DNA of 64,000 bases from Lysinibacillus sp. FSL W8-0992 (lineage in GTDB: Bacteria > Bacillota > Bacilli > Bacillales_A > Planococcaceae): positions 1-64,000 of the forward strand of contig NZ_JBBOZQ010000001.1 in the NCBI RefSeq assembly GCF_038008685.1, in the 5' to 3' direction. Below the pieces are notes generated by a model. The model made no database searches, was not told where the DNA came from, and saw nothing but the letters and a program-made list of their open reading frames with translations. This document shows positions 53,351 through 62,324 of this stretch, one piece after another. Made by a program: the position numbers and the translations under genes. The first letter of the stretch is position 1. Every line of letters begins with the position of its first letter.

Positions 53351-54603
53351 TGCGTATTATTAAATCCAGACCTTGGACAAGCCTTAGTATCATCGTGATA
53401 GCGCTATTAGTTGGCGTGAATGCCTTCTTCGTTTTCAAGGATAATAGTAAAGTAGCGCGTTCCTATTTTGTTGATGAATTTCAACGAGCTACCGCTGGTG
53501 ACCGTGTAGAAACGGTGAAAAAGGATGCAATTGTTGCGCCAGCAGAAACGTATACAATTTCTGCAGATGCAAAAACTTTATCAGCTGTAAATGTAAAGCG
53601 TGGGCAGGATATTAAAGCAACCGATCTTCTAGCTACCTATAAAACTGAGGAAGTCGACGATGAATTAACGAAGTTAGAAGCTGAACGGGATGCGTATGAA
53701 ACCGAATTAAGTGATTTAGAATCTGCTTTATCACAAGTAGAATCTGAATTCGGAGACAAAACGAATCCGAAAAGTTCAATCAATACAGACCAAATTAGTG
53801 ATAAATTAAATGTCACAGTTAAATTAGAATTAGGCCAACAAAATTCACCATCAACAGCTGTCGCTATTTTAAACCGTCATATTGCGGAAGCGACACGTCA
53901 AATTTCCGTAATGGATGCTCAAATTGCACAAATCCAAGCACGGCAAGGAGTAATTAGCCCTGTTGATGGCGTTATTTCCAACATTATCGAAGAAGCTGGT
54001 ACGGTGACATTTGAAATTTATTCAACTGAAAAAGCATTGCTTGCTTACTTATCGGAGGATGAATGGCAAAAGGTTTTAGCGGGACAAACGGTAAATTTTG
54101 ATTTACAACATTTTAAAGATGATTTATCTGGTGTAGTACTTGAAAAACAGATGATCGCAACAAATCATGACTCTACATGGGCAAATGAATTAGCAAAATC
54201 GGCGAAACTGCCGAAACCAACTAATTATGAAGTAACGTTACAGCAGGACGATGTGTTAGAAAATATTCCATTTTCAACAGTCGGTCAAGCTTCAATTGTT
54301 GTTAACGAATCGCTCGATGCTTATAAAGTAAAGTCTTCTTGGGTTAAAAAAGCAAAAGGTGCCAAGAGCGTATATATTATCGATGAAAACGGGAAAATCC
54401 GACTTGAAGATATTGACGTTGACTTTTCAACTGCAAATTCAACGATTTTCACAAGTTACTTCGATGAAGGCACACCGATTTTAGCTAATGAACAACGCAA
54501 CATTTTAGCACGCTCCTTCTGCTCAATGCCTGTTAAAAAAATAGAATGGCAAAACTTCAAAGAAATTGGCTGGAAAGACTACGTCAAATACATTATTTTC
54601 TAA
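53347..54603 (+). CDS. HlyD/YknX-like membrane fusion (adaptor) protein
   Basis: About 418 residues. One N-terminal membrane helix (about 10-28) is followed by a lipoyl-like half motif (VKRGQDIKATDLLATYKTEEVDDELTKLEAERD). A coiled-coil hairpin with low-complexity insert (about 105-200) follows, then the second half (GVISPVDGVISNIIEEAGTV) and beta-barrel regions. This is the HlyD/RND adaptor plan used by MacA and YknX. In Bacillus subtilis YknWXYZ the adaptor works with ABC proteins YknY and YknZ; no such genes follow here, only a terminator. The tail KKIEWQNFKEIGWKDYVKYI is amphipathic and unusual. Confidence 0.72.
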   Translation: MMRIIKSRPWTSLSIIVIALLVGVNAFFVFKDNSKVARSYFVDEFQRATAGDRVETVKKDAIVAPAETYTISADAKTLSAVNVKRGQDIKATDLLATYKTEEVDDELTKLEAERDAYETELSDLESALSQVESEFGDKTNPKSSINTDQISDKLNVTVKLELGQQNSPSTAVAILNRHIAEATRQISVMDAQIAQIQARQGVISPVDGVISNIIEEAGTVTFEIYSTEKALLAYLSEDEWQKVLAGQTVNFDLQHFKDDLSGVVLEKQMIATNHDSTWANELAKSAKLPKPTNYEVTLQQDDVLENIPFSTVGQASIVVNESLDAYKVKSSWVKKAKGAKSVYIIDENGKIRLEDIDVDFSTANSTIFTSYFDEGTPILANEQRNILARSFCSMPVKKIEWQNFKEIGWKDYVKYIIF

Positions 54604-54642
54604 AACAAAATTAAGGAAGCTAGCCAGACCTAGCTTCAACCT

Positions 54643-54684
54643 AAAAAGGTAACAAGAGGTGTTCACTCTTGTTACCTTTTTTGT
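54643..54684 (+). terminator. Intrinsic terminator of the YknW/YknX-like pair
   Basis: AAAAAGGTAACAAGAG pairs with CTCTTGTTACCTTTTTT around GTGTTCA, followed by further T. Confidence 0.93.
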
Positions 54685-54703
54685 CGCTTGAAGTGTCCAC
54701 GAG

Positions 54704-54877
54704 AAGTGCCAGGCACTCAAACAATTTACTATATTAAATCCACGTAGACTCCTGCGGGAACAGCACAAGTTGTAAGCATCAACAAACGAACGACAGTGAA
54801 GGTTGCGGCTTACACTGTGTCCGTGGAAAGCATAATGGAAAGTATCTATACGAAGTGCCAGGCACTCAAACAATTTT
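54704..54877 (+). repeat. Composite: two REP-like copies (5 and 6) flanking a CTCCTGCGGGA element
   Basis: AGTGCCAGGCACTCAAACAA occurs at 54704-54726 and again at 54853-54877, same orientation. Between them TCCACGTAGACTCCTGCGGG (about 54738) leads to GTCCGTGGAAAGC (about 54820), with TCCACG/CGTGGA ends inverted and an internal GTAAGC/GCTTAC pair. It looks like a small mobile element with direct REP copies at its edges. Confidence 0.78.
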
Positions 54878-54895
54878 GCGACTCCTACGCACTTC

Positions 54896-56743
54896 TTATT
54901 TTGTAGCATTGTATTGTAGTGCTAGTTCTTTATATTCTTGAGCTTTTTGATATTGTCCTAATCGCTCATAACAGACAGCTAATTGAACATACGGTAGCCA
55001 AGTCCAAGCTGCATGGTCGATTAAATTGCCTTGCTTCGGTTGGTTTTTTACTATTATTGCTTGCTCATACCAATAGATAGCTTGATCATATTGCTCATCT
55101 ACTAAAAACCTTGCACCTAAGCGACAACAACATTCTGGACGAGGCAGGCTATATGACAATGTTTTAAATAAATATTGCAATTGTTTATCAGGAGCATGTA
55201 GCATTTCATAACATTCGGCTACCTTTAAGCAAGCTGCTATTTCATCTTCTATCCAACCTTGTTTTGTTAATAAAAATTGATTATATTTTTCTACCGCTTC
55301 TTCGTACATAGCGTGATCTTTTAATTCATTTCCATAGTAAAATAAATCACGCGCCGAAAATTCCATTCCCTGATCTTCTCTTTGTTTATAGATTTTTATA
55401 TTTCGGTCTGTATATGCTTTCTCTTTACGATGAGTAATCGCTATATTACGCTGTATTATATTGCCATGAACAGATAAGTATTCATGGACTGCTCCAATCC
55501 AAGTAAAATTGCACGAACGTTTTACTAGTCTGTTTCTTTTAAGGCTGTATGTCGGCTCCCCATTATGATTGAATGCTAAATGATAATCCATCATTACACT
55601 GTCCACTTCTTTAAAGCTTAGTTCTTTTGCTAAGCTCGAAAAATGTAGTCTTTCGCTTTCGTGTAAAATATCATCTGCATCTAACCATAAAATATAGTCT
55701 TTTGTTGCTTTGCTAAATGAAAAATTACGTGCTTTTGAAAAGTCGTCTATCCATTCAAAATCATAAATATCGTTTGTGTATTGCCTTGCGATTTCTTTCG
55801 TTTTATCTGATGAACCAGTATCTACAATGATGATTTCATCAACAAGTCCTTGAACGGAAGATAAACAACGTGCTAAAACTTGTTCTTCATTTTTAACTAT
55901 CATACATAAGCTAACTGTTGCTTTTTCCTTTTTTTCAGTGAGGATTTCATCATTAAATTTTTGAGCACCAAGTAAGTCGGAATCACGATAAATATGAAAT
56001 GCAGGAAAACGCGTATCTACAAATAACTGTAAATCCAATGCAGCTGCTCTTATGCAAAAATGTCGATCTTCGCCCCAAAAAGATAAGTTCTTCATCTGTT
56101 TAAAACGAACGCCTTTTAAAAGTGCTTTTCTACTTATTAATGTGCATGCACCCAACCCGCCCACTTCATATACCCCTGGTACTTTTAATTGCTTTATGAA
56201 AGCAGCAGTTCTATTTGCGATTTCTATTGGTTCCAATTTTTCTCCATTTTTTATTTCATATAATGTGTATTCATCCATCATCCAAACTTGAGGTAATGCT
56301 TCTATATCCTTTTGCCATTCGGTCCAGAAAACATTTGAAATGATGTCTTTTTGTTCATCCCATAAATTTTGTAGTGTACTCGGATACAGCATTAAATCTG
56401 AGTCGATAAGGAATAATCCATCATAGTTGAATTCGATAGCATGCTCTATAATAGAGTCTTTCATTTTTGCCACTTTTTCTATTAATGAATCTGTCCAATA
56501 ATGTGTTTTATCATCTTTCATATAAATATCATTTTGTTGATCATTTTTAATAATTTTTACACGCTCGTTTTTTGATTGAAATGACGCTAAAAGTTCTGTC
56601 GATTGTTTATCGTCATTATCATCTATAAATAAAAAATCCACTACAAGTTCATCTTGATTTAACGATTGCAGTGAAGTTAAAAAATACGCCAAAATATATG
56701 GTTTTTGTCGCACAGGGCTGGCAATTAAAATATGAGGTTTCAT
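54896..56743 (-). CDS. Two-domain glycosyltransferase with C-terminal TPR repeats
   Basis: A 615-residue protein with two GT-A-type domains. The first (1-265) begins MKPHILIASPVRQKPYILAYF and has FLFIDDNDDKQ and LFLIDSDLMLYP, with a DxD-like motif. The second (about 270-470) is a GT2 enzyme: VSLCMIVKNEEQVLARCL, EIIIVDTGSSDKT, DFSKARNFSFSKA and ILWLDADD. The C-terminal ~150 residues form tetratricopeptide-like helices (YEEAVEKYNQFLL, YDQAIYWYEQAII, YQKAQEYKELAL). AAGGAGG before ATG 56743 fixes the start. It has no membrane segment. It lies near the S-layer gene, so S-layer or SLH protein glycosylation is a reasonable guess. Confidence 0.85.
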   Translation of the reverse strand: MKPHILIASPVRQKPYILAYFLTSLQSLNQDELVVDFLFIDDNDDKQSTELLASFQSKNERVKIIKNDQQNDIYMKDDKTHYWTDSLIEKVAKMKDSIIEHAIEFNYDGLFLIDSDLMLYPSTLQNLWDEQKDIISNVFWTEWQKDIEALPQVWMMDEYTLYEIKNGEKLEPIEIANRTAAFIKQLKVPGVYEVGGLGACTLISRKALLKGVRFKQMKNLSFWGEDRHFCIRAAALDLQLFVDTRFPAFHIYRDSDLLGAQKFNDEILTEKKEKATVSLCMIVKNEEQVLARCLSSVQGLVDEIIIVDTGSSDKTKEIARQYTNDIYDFEWIDDFSKARNFSFSKATKDYILWLDADDILHESERLHFSSLAKELSFKEVDSVMMDYHLAFNHNGEPTYSLKRNRLVKRSCNFTWIGAVHEYLSVHGNIIQRNIAITHRKEKAYTDRNIKIYKQREDQGMEFSARDLFYYGNELKDHAMYEEAVEKYNQFLLTKQGWIEDEIAACLKVAECYEMLHAPDKQLQYLFKTLSYSLPRPECCCRLGARFLVDEQYDQAIYWYEQAIIVKNQPKQGNLIDHAAWTWLPYVQLAVCYERLGQYQKAQEYKELALQYNATK

Positions 56744-56895
56744 GTAATCCTCCTTCATTAGATCCTTTAGGAAAACATAATGCTAACAATTTATTTTGTA
56801 CTAAAGTGAATTAGGAACAATGGTCATAGTTATATCAATATTCATATTTCACTTGAATTGTTACAGTAATGAAGGTTTTACGTGGGCATGAAATC

Positions 56896-56960
56896 AGAAA
56901 AGCCCTCTTATATGATGCAAAAGTCAACGACAATTGACTTATTATCACATAAGAGAGCTC
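56896..56960 (-). terminator. Bipartite terminator of the SLH gene at 57089
   Basis: AGCTCTCTTAT pairs with ATAAGAGGGCT and an inner AAGTCAA pairs with TTGACTT on the minus strand, followed by TTTTC. It lies beyond array B, so the array is transcribed as the gene's 3' untranslated region. Confidence 0.82.
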
Positions 56961-56974
56961 CATTTACCTAGGGT

Positions 56975-57100
56975 AACGGCGATTTTCTGGATTTAATCGG
57001 CGATTCCAAAGGTTCTATCAGCGGTTCACCTTAGTTTATCGGCGATTCCAGTTGTTTTATCGGCGGTTTCCGGCAGTCTATCGGCGGTTCACCATGAATT
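56975..57100. repeat. 21-bp-period tandem array (array B), six units
   Basis: Six consecutive 21-bp units, five beginning ATCGGCG or ATCAGCG and the first AACGGCG. The same core as array A. The last unit (57080-57100) runs into the SLH gene, and its TTCA supplies the stop codon TGA at 57089-57091. Confidence 0.9.
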
Positions 57101-58582
57101 TTCCATATCTTGTTGCGTTGCTAGCTCGTAGTACATAGATGCTATACCACTTACTTCGTACATCATGCCGTGTACGTAAAGTTTCTCACCATTTGTGCCG
57201 TTTAGGCGAATGGCAAAAAGGGCCTCTCCTTTTCCAACTCGTTTAATTGTTACACCATCTGCTGAATTTTCAACCTCAACAATTTTGTGATCAATCGTTG
57301 CTCCTGTATATTGCTCGATGTTAACATCCTTAACAGTAAAGCCTATTTCACTTGTTGGAATGAATTCGCTACTTATTTCAACAGCTGCAGAAGTATACAT
57401 ATCAAAACCATCCGTTTCAGCGCGAATGCCGACGCGTACAGATTGACCTTTACCATCAGATAATGTAGCAATATAATCTCCTGCCTGAAGTAGCCTTAAC
57501 TCGTAATTGCCGCCTTTCGGAATGCTTTCTTCCTCCCAACCGTCAAAATTAAATGGTTGATACACATAAACTTTATCACTTACCTCATATCCGTTTGCAG
57601 TTGTTAGCTGAATGTGAGCCGGATTAAAACCTAACTCTTCCTCAAAAAGCAGTGCTACACCAGGTGTTATTTCATCTGTTTGCTGGCAATTGAGCTGGAG
57701 TTTGCCGTCTACTTCTGTAACAACAATCTTATATTTTTGTGTCTCGACGACCTCATAATTTTCTTCCTTATCCATATTGTAGCCAATTAACACGAAGTAA
57801 CCCGAGCCTTCTCGCAATGCCTCTACTGTTACACCATTTGTTGTTTGGTGAATTTTGAAAAATTCATGCTCACCATCAGTCGCAATATTGTCATAAGAGT
57901 AGGCATCAAGTTGACTTGCACCAAGTTCGCTTGCAGAAAATTTCTGTAAAACACGATTCGCTTGCATCGCCTCTATACGTTTAATAAACAATGCGAGCTG
58001 CGAACGCTTCACTGTTTCTTTTAAACCAAATGTAGTCGCTGTAATCCCCTTTGTAATGTTGTGTTCAAACAAAGGTCCAATTGCATAATACGCATCGGAG
58101 TATTTCACAACATCTGTAAATGGCAGTGTCCAATCTTCTGCATTATTGACTAATTGGTAGGCAGACGTTAACATACTCGCTAACTGTTCGCGAGTAATAG
58201 CTTGATTCACACCGAAGCTACCGTTCGCAAAGCCCGACGTAATTCCTTCATTTGCTAAAGCAGCAATTGCGCCATAGTATTCATCACTTTGCTGAACATC
58301 CGTAAAGTGTGGATCTATCACGTTTTGCGTATCTAACGCCAATAAGTTAGCTAAAATTTTCGCAACTTGTCCACGCGTAACATCAGCAAATGGCTTGAAT
58401 GTACCATCTGAATATCCATTGATAATACCTCTTGCTGCTAAATCTTTAACCGCTGCTCCATATTCTTTCGACAGATCAACATCGCTAAAACCTTCTGCTG
58501 CCTGCGCTGTCGGTACCACGACAATGGCACTTGTTGCTAATGCCGCAACGATTGCTCCTTGAAATAAACTGTTACGCTTCAT
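57089..58582 (-). CDS. SLH-anchored surface protein with unknown C-terminal domains
   Basis: A 497-residue exported protein. The signal peptide MKRNSLFQGAIVAALATSAI... ends near residue 29. Three SLH domains (about 31-205) follow: FSDVDLSKEYGAAVKDL..., FTDVQQSDEYYGAIAAL... and FTDVVKYSDAYYAIGPL.... Residues 215-497 are acidic and beta-rich with repeated short segments (TTNGVTVEALREGSGYFVLIGYN, SADGVTIKRVGKGEALFAIRLN) that look like two Ig-like modules. No family was recognised. The stop codon falls inside a 21-bp array unit, so the array has reached the coding end. It follows the S-layer gene after a terminator. Confidence 0.85.
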   Translation of the reverse strand: MKRNSLFQGAIVAALATSAIVVVPTAQAAEGFSDVDLSKEYGAAVKDLAARGIINGYSDGTFKPFADVTRGQVAKILANLLALDTQNVIDPHFTDVQQSDEYYGAIAALANEGITSGFANGSFGVNQAITREQLASMLTSAYQLVNNAEDWTLPFTDVVKYSDAYYAIGPLFEHNITKGITATTFGLKETVKRSQLALFIKRIEAMQANRVLQKFSASELGASQLDAYSYDNIATDGEHEFFKIHQTTNGVTVEALREGSGYFVLIGYNMDKEENYEVVETQKYKIVVTEVDGKLQLNCQQTDEITPGVALLFEEELGFNPAHIQLTTANGYEVSDKVYVYQPFNFDGWEEESIPKGGNYELRLLQAGDYIATLSDGKGQSVRVGIRAETDGFDMYTSAAVEISSEFIPTSEIGFTVKDVNIEQYTGATIDHKIVEVENSADGVTIKRVGKGEALFAIRLNGTNGEKLYVHGMMYEVSGIASMYYELATQQDMENSW

Positions 58583-58749
58583 CCGCTCATCTCCCTACAC
58601 ATTTTATCTATCATACTTGATAATACGTGGAGGTAATAGTAAAAGTTTCATATTCTTCTATAGTTATGTATTTTGATGCTGTACTTACTATAAATAGCAA
58701 TACCCCCAATGCTAGAGGTATTGCTTCATTTACAGAGATTTCTCTCCAT

Positions 58750-58805
58750 CAAAAAAGCCTTGTGACCATGATGAAACAAAAAGTTTCATCTAATCACAAG
58801 GCTAG
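58750..58805 (-). terminator. Strong bipartite terminator of the S-layer gene
   Basis: AGCCTTGTGA pairs with TCACAAGGCT and an inner GATGAAAC pairs with GTTTCATC on the minus strand, followed by six T. The long stem fits a highly expressed, stable mRNA. Confidence 0.92.
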
Positions 58806-58841
58806 TTACTAGTAAACTAGTTTATAGCTTTACGCTATTTA

Positions 58842-61800
58842 TTAAGATGCAGCAACGATTGTTACTTTTAATTCTTTTGTTGCGTTACCAACTTTAATTT
58901 TTAAAGTTACTTTAGCTTCTTTAACATCTGCATTTAATGTAGCTGTTGCAGCTGCAGTACCGTTACCAGAAATTTTAACATCTGTTACTTTTTCAGGTAC
59001 GATTGTAACTGTTTCTGCTACAAGTGCAGAAATTGCTTTGTTACCATATTGGTCAACAGTTGCAACGTTTACTACTACTGGTGCATCACCTGTAGATTTT
59101 AAGTTTGCTACAGTTGAACCAGATACTAATGTAGCTTCTGTAATAGCTTTAGCAGCGTTGTAATCAGCTAAATTAACTGATGCAGCAGATGCTGTGAAGA
59201 AGAAATCTTGTGTTTTTTCAGCGTCAGCAGAAACAACGAATTTTTGTTCTAACACTTGACCAGTTGCATTAATTGTTACTTTTAATGTGAATTCTGTGTC
59301 AATTTTGTTAGCTGGTGTTGCTGAATCAGTGTTTAAAGCTGTATCAGCAATGTTTACTTTACCAGTAGTTACATCTTGAGGTGCAGCTAATTTACCGCCA
59401 GTTACTGTTGCAGTATATTCGTTCGCTTCAAGAGCAACTTTACCACCGTTTAGTAAACCGTTAATAGTGATGTTTTTGTCTGTTGCTACTTTAGTTTTAC
59501 CAATTTCAGCAATTTCATAACCGTTGTATTCAGTACCATCAGTAACTTGTACTTTTACTTCAACAGCAGAATCAATTGTGCCATTTGGAGTTGTAAGTGC
59601 CACATTTAATGTTGCAGTTCCGTTTTTAAGAGCTTTTACTTGATTACCACTTACAGAAACTACGTCAGAAGTTCCAACTAATGTAACTGTTACAGGTTCA
59701 GCAGAGTTTTTCATTTCACGACCATATTGGTCTTCGATGATTAAGTGATCTTTAGCTGTAATTGTTACTGGAGCTTGAGCAGTTGAAAGTACTAAAGGAG
59801 TTTTAAGTCCACGAACTACAGTTGGAACTGCTTTAGCTTTAACATCTACAGTGATAGTAGCAACTTTGTAAGTTGAAGTTTGGAATACTAATGCTTGTGT
59901 TCCAGCAGTGTTGAATGTAGTTTTGTAGTAAACTTGACCATCTTTCACTTCAAGAGCTGATTCAGCAACTGTAGTACCGCCAACTTTAATACCTTTGTTA
60001 GCATCAGCTAATACTTTTTTGTTAGTGATTACGTTGCCTTCTTTATCAGTAACTGTTAATGGGATTAATGTAGATTCTTCAGCAACAGCGATTTCTGGTT
60101 GAGAAACAGAGATTGCATTAGTTGTAGAAGTTTCTGCAACTTTAACAGTATATTTAGCTGTTTGACCGTTAGTTGTTGAAATTAATAACACATCAGTGTC
60201 GCCAGCTTTTAAGATTGAAGATAATGCAACTACTAATTTATCTTTATCGCCAATTTTCACTTTAGAAACAGTGTTAGCAATTGTTAAGTTTGTAGTGTTT
60301 GTGTTTGTGATAACTAAACCTGTTGCTTTAGCAGCATCAGTAATTTCTTTACCATATTGATCTTTAAGATTTAATACGATATAAGCATCAGAAGCTTTAG
60401 AAGAATCATTTAAAGCTACTTCTTCACCTTTAGCGTTATAAACACCAGCTACTTCAATAGAAGAAACTGTAGATTCAGCAGATAATTTTACAGTTTTAGA
60501 AACTGAAGTACCTGTAGCAGCATCGAATAATACTACTGGTACGATATCACCGATTTTTTTACCTTCTACAACAGCACCTGATAATTTAATTACACCTTTA
60601 GCTGAATCAGCAACAACAGTTGTATTAGCATTATCATTTGTTTTTAAAGAAGTTGTTTTTGTAATATCTGTACCATATTGGTCTTTAACTACATAACCAA
60701 CAGTTGCAGTTGTACCAGCATCGAAAGTGCCGTCAGCTTTAACTGCTTTGTCAACTACAGCTACTTCGTCTAAAACTTCAATTGAAGTTACTTTTTGAGC
60801 TTCGATTTTAACTGTGCTAGTTAATACATTTTCAGTTAAACCAGCAATGTTTACAGTGTAATCAGCTGCTTGGAAGTTTGTAGCTCCTACTAATTGAACT
60901 GATTTTTTGTCTTCAGACCAAACTAGAGTTACGTTTTGTTTGAAAGTACCACGTAGTAATTCAACTTTAGCTTTAGTAGTATCTTCTACTGCTTTGTTGA
61001 ATTGTACTTCGATTGTTTTAGCGTTAACAGCTTTTACTGATTCTAATTTAACTTCAGTTACTTCATATGTAACTACAGCTGAATAAGTTTTACCGTCAAT
61101 TTCGAACTCTACTTTAGTTTCTTTGTTTTCTACAAGTGGAGTTTCTAATTTTACAGTGTGTTTAGTGTCATCAGAAAGAGTTACTTCTAATGTAGTTGCG
61201 TCAACAACTTTAGCTTCTTTAACAGTTAAAACTGCTTCACCAACGTTTGTGATTGTACGGTGTAAGAATGATGCGAATTGACCACGAGTTAAAGAGTTTT
61301 TAGGGTTGAACGCTTTAACGTTTGTAAGTCCAGCATATTCTAAAGCGATAATTGCTTCACGGTTTTCTGTAGCTGTAGTTTTGTCTAAATCTGTGATAGC
61401 AGATTTGAAGTCAGATTCTTTGTAATCTGCTACTAAATCTACACCATAAACAGTGTTGATAGCACGTACTAATACTACTGCCATTTGTTCACGGTTCATG
61501 TTGTTTGTGTACATTAATTGGTTGTTAGAACCTTTGAATACGCCTGCATCTTTAACAAGTGCTGCATATTGTAGTAATTCTTGGTCTGGAGCTGAAGTTG
61601 GAAGGTCAGTGAAACGAGCTTCTGTTTTGTAATCAGCTGGAATTTCATATCCTTCAGAAATTAACCATTTACCTAAGAATTTTGCTACGTTACCGCGTGT
61701 TACCACTGCGTTCGGTTTGAATGTACCGTCAGTGTAACCTCCTACGATTTTAGCGTCCGCTAATGCTAAGATAGCGTCCTTGTGATCACTTGTTTCAATA

Positions 61801-61898
61801 TCAGAAAAGCTTGCTGCGCTTGCTACTGGTACGATTGCTGATGCTACTAGAGCTGCTGATGCTGCGCCGACAACCCATTTGCTATATTTTTGTTTCAT
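58842..61898 (-). CDS. S-layer protein with three N-terminal SLH domains
   Basis: A 1018-residue exported protein. The signal peptide MKQKYSKWVVGAASAALVAS... ends at about 29. Three SLH domains span about 30-215 (FSDIETSDHKDAILALADAKIVGGYTDGTFKP...; FTDLPTSAPDQELLQYA...; a third ending KAFNPKNSLTRGQFASFLHRTI). The remaining ~800 residues are Thr/Val/Ala/Lys-rich beta domains of the Ig/Big type, with repeats of VVDQYGxxI and SVSGNQVKALKNGTATLNV. Codons are strongly restricted and Cys is absent, as in highly expressed S-layer genes. TAGGAGG is placed well before ATG 61898; an upstream frame is ignored. Smaller than SbpA (1268) but the same plan. Confidence 0.93.
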   Translation of the reverse strand: MKQKYSKWVVGAASAALVASAIVPVASAASFSDIETSDHKDAILALADAKIVGGYTDGTFKPNAVVTRGNVAKFLGKWLISEGYEIPADYKTEARFTDLPTSAPDQELLQYAALVKDAGVFKGSNNQLMYTNNMNREQMAVVLVRAINTVYGVDLVADYKESDFKSAITDLDKTTATENREAIIALEYAGLTNVKAFNPKNSLTRGQFASFLHRTITNVGEAVLTVKEAKVVDATTLEVTLSDDTKHTVKLETPLVENKETKVEFEIDGKTYSAVVTYEVTEVKLESVKAVNAKTIEVQFNKAVEDTTKAKVELLRGTFKQNVTLVWSEDKKSVQLVGATNFQAADYTVNIAGLTENVLTSTVKIEAQKVTSIEVLDEVAVVDKAVKADGTFDAGTTATVGYVVKDQYGTDITKTTSLKTNDNANTTVVADSAKGVIKLSGAVVEGKKIGDIVPVVLFDAATGTSVSKTVKLSAESTVSSIEVAGVYNAKGEEVALNDSSKASDAYIVLNLKDQYGKEITDAAKATGLVITNTNTTNLTIANTVSKVKIGDKDKLVVALSSILKAGDTDVLLISTTNGQTAKYTVKVAETSTTNAISVSQPEIAVAEESTLIPLTVTDKEGNVITNKKVLADANKGIKVGGTTVAESALEVKDGQVYYKTTFNTAGTQALVFQTSTYKVATITVDVKAKAVPTVVRGLKTPLVLSTAQAPVTITAKDHLIIEDQYGREMKNSAEPVTVTLVGTSDVVSVSGNQVKALKNGTATLNVALTTPNGTIDSAVEVKVQVTDGTEYNGYEIAEIGKTKVATDKNITINGLLNGGKVALEANEYTATVTGGKLAAPQDVTTGKVNIADTALNTDSATPANKIDTEFTLKVTINATGQVLEQKFVVSADAEKTQDFFFTASAASVNLADYNAAKAITEATLVSGSTVANLKSTGDAPVVVNVATVDQYGNKAISALVAETVTIVPEKVTDVKISGNGTAAATATLNADVKEAKVTLKIKVGNATKELKVTIVAAS

Positions 61899-61946
61899 GT
61901 CTAAAAACCTCCTAGATAAATTAGCCACTTTTATGACTACGATTCT

Positions 61947-61952
61947 ATTATA
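61947..61952 (-). promoter_or_regulatory. Candidate -10 element of the S-layer gene
   Basis: TATAAT on the minus strand lies 49 bases before the S-layer start. A convincing -35 at 17 bases is missing, so other promoters further upstream are possible. Confidence 0.35.
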
Positions 61953-62324
61953 AGAGAAGTAGAACATACATATCTATGTGAAATATCTGGAATGAAAGAT
62001 GTGGTAACAGTAATACTTTATTGGTTATACATACATTTTTTAGTTTTTTATATAGAGTTTTACCATCCAGCAATTAGTAGACAAGCGTTGCTTTTATGCG
62101 GAAAATATACCATTTTACCCATGGGTATTGAGACTTTTTCCCTTCCATATATTTTTAGCTAAGACAATTTTCTCACTTAAAGGAATAGTGAACAAATCAT
62201 GAATTTACGTTACAATAATATAGGTAATTTATTCATTAATTCCCTTGGAAAATTGGATTAAGATTTTATGGAAACCAGAATCTAGCGATAGTCACTATAT
62301 TCTATTAAGAAATAATGGGCTTCA

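Noticed and set aside
54480..54603. Frameshift at the C-terminus of the YknX-like protein
   Set aside because: The tail looks odd, but it is a plausible amphipathic end in frame and directly precedes a strong terminator; no alternative frame continues a domain.
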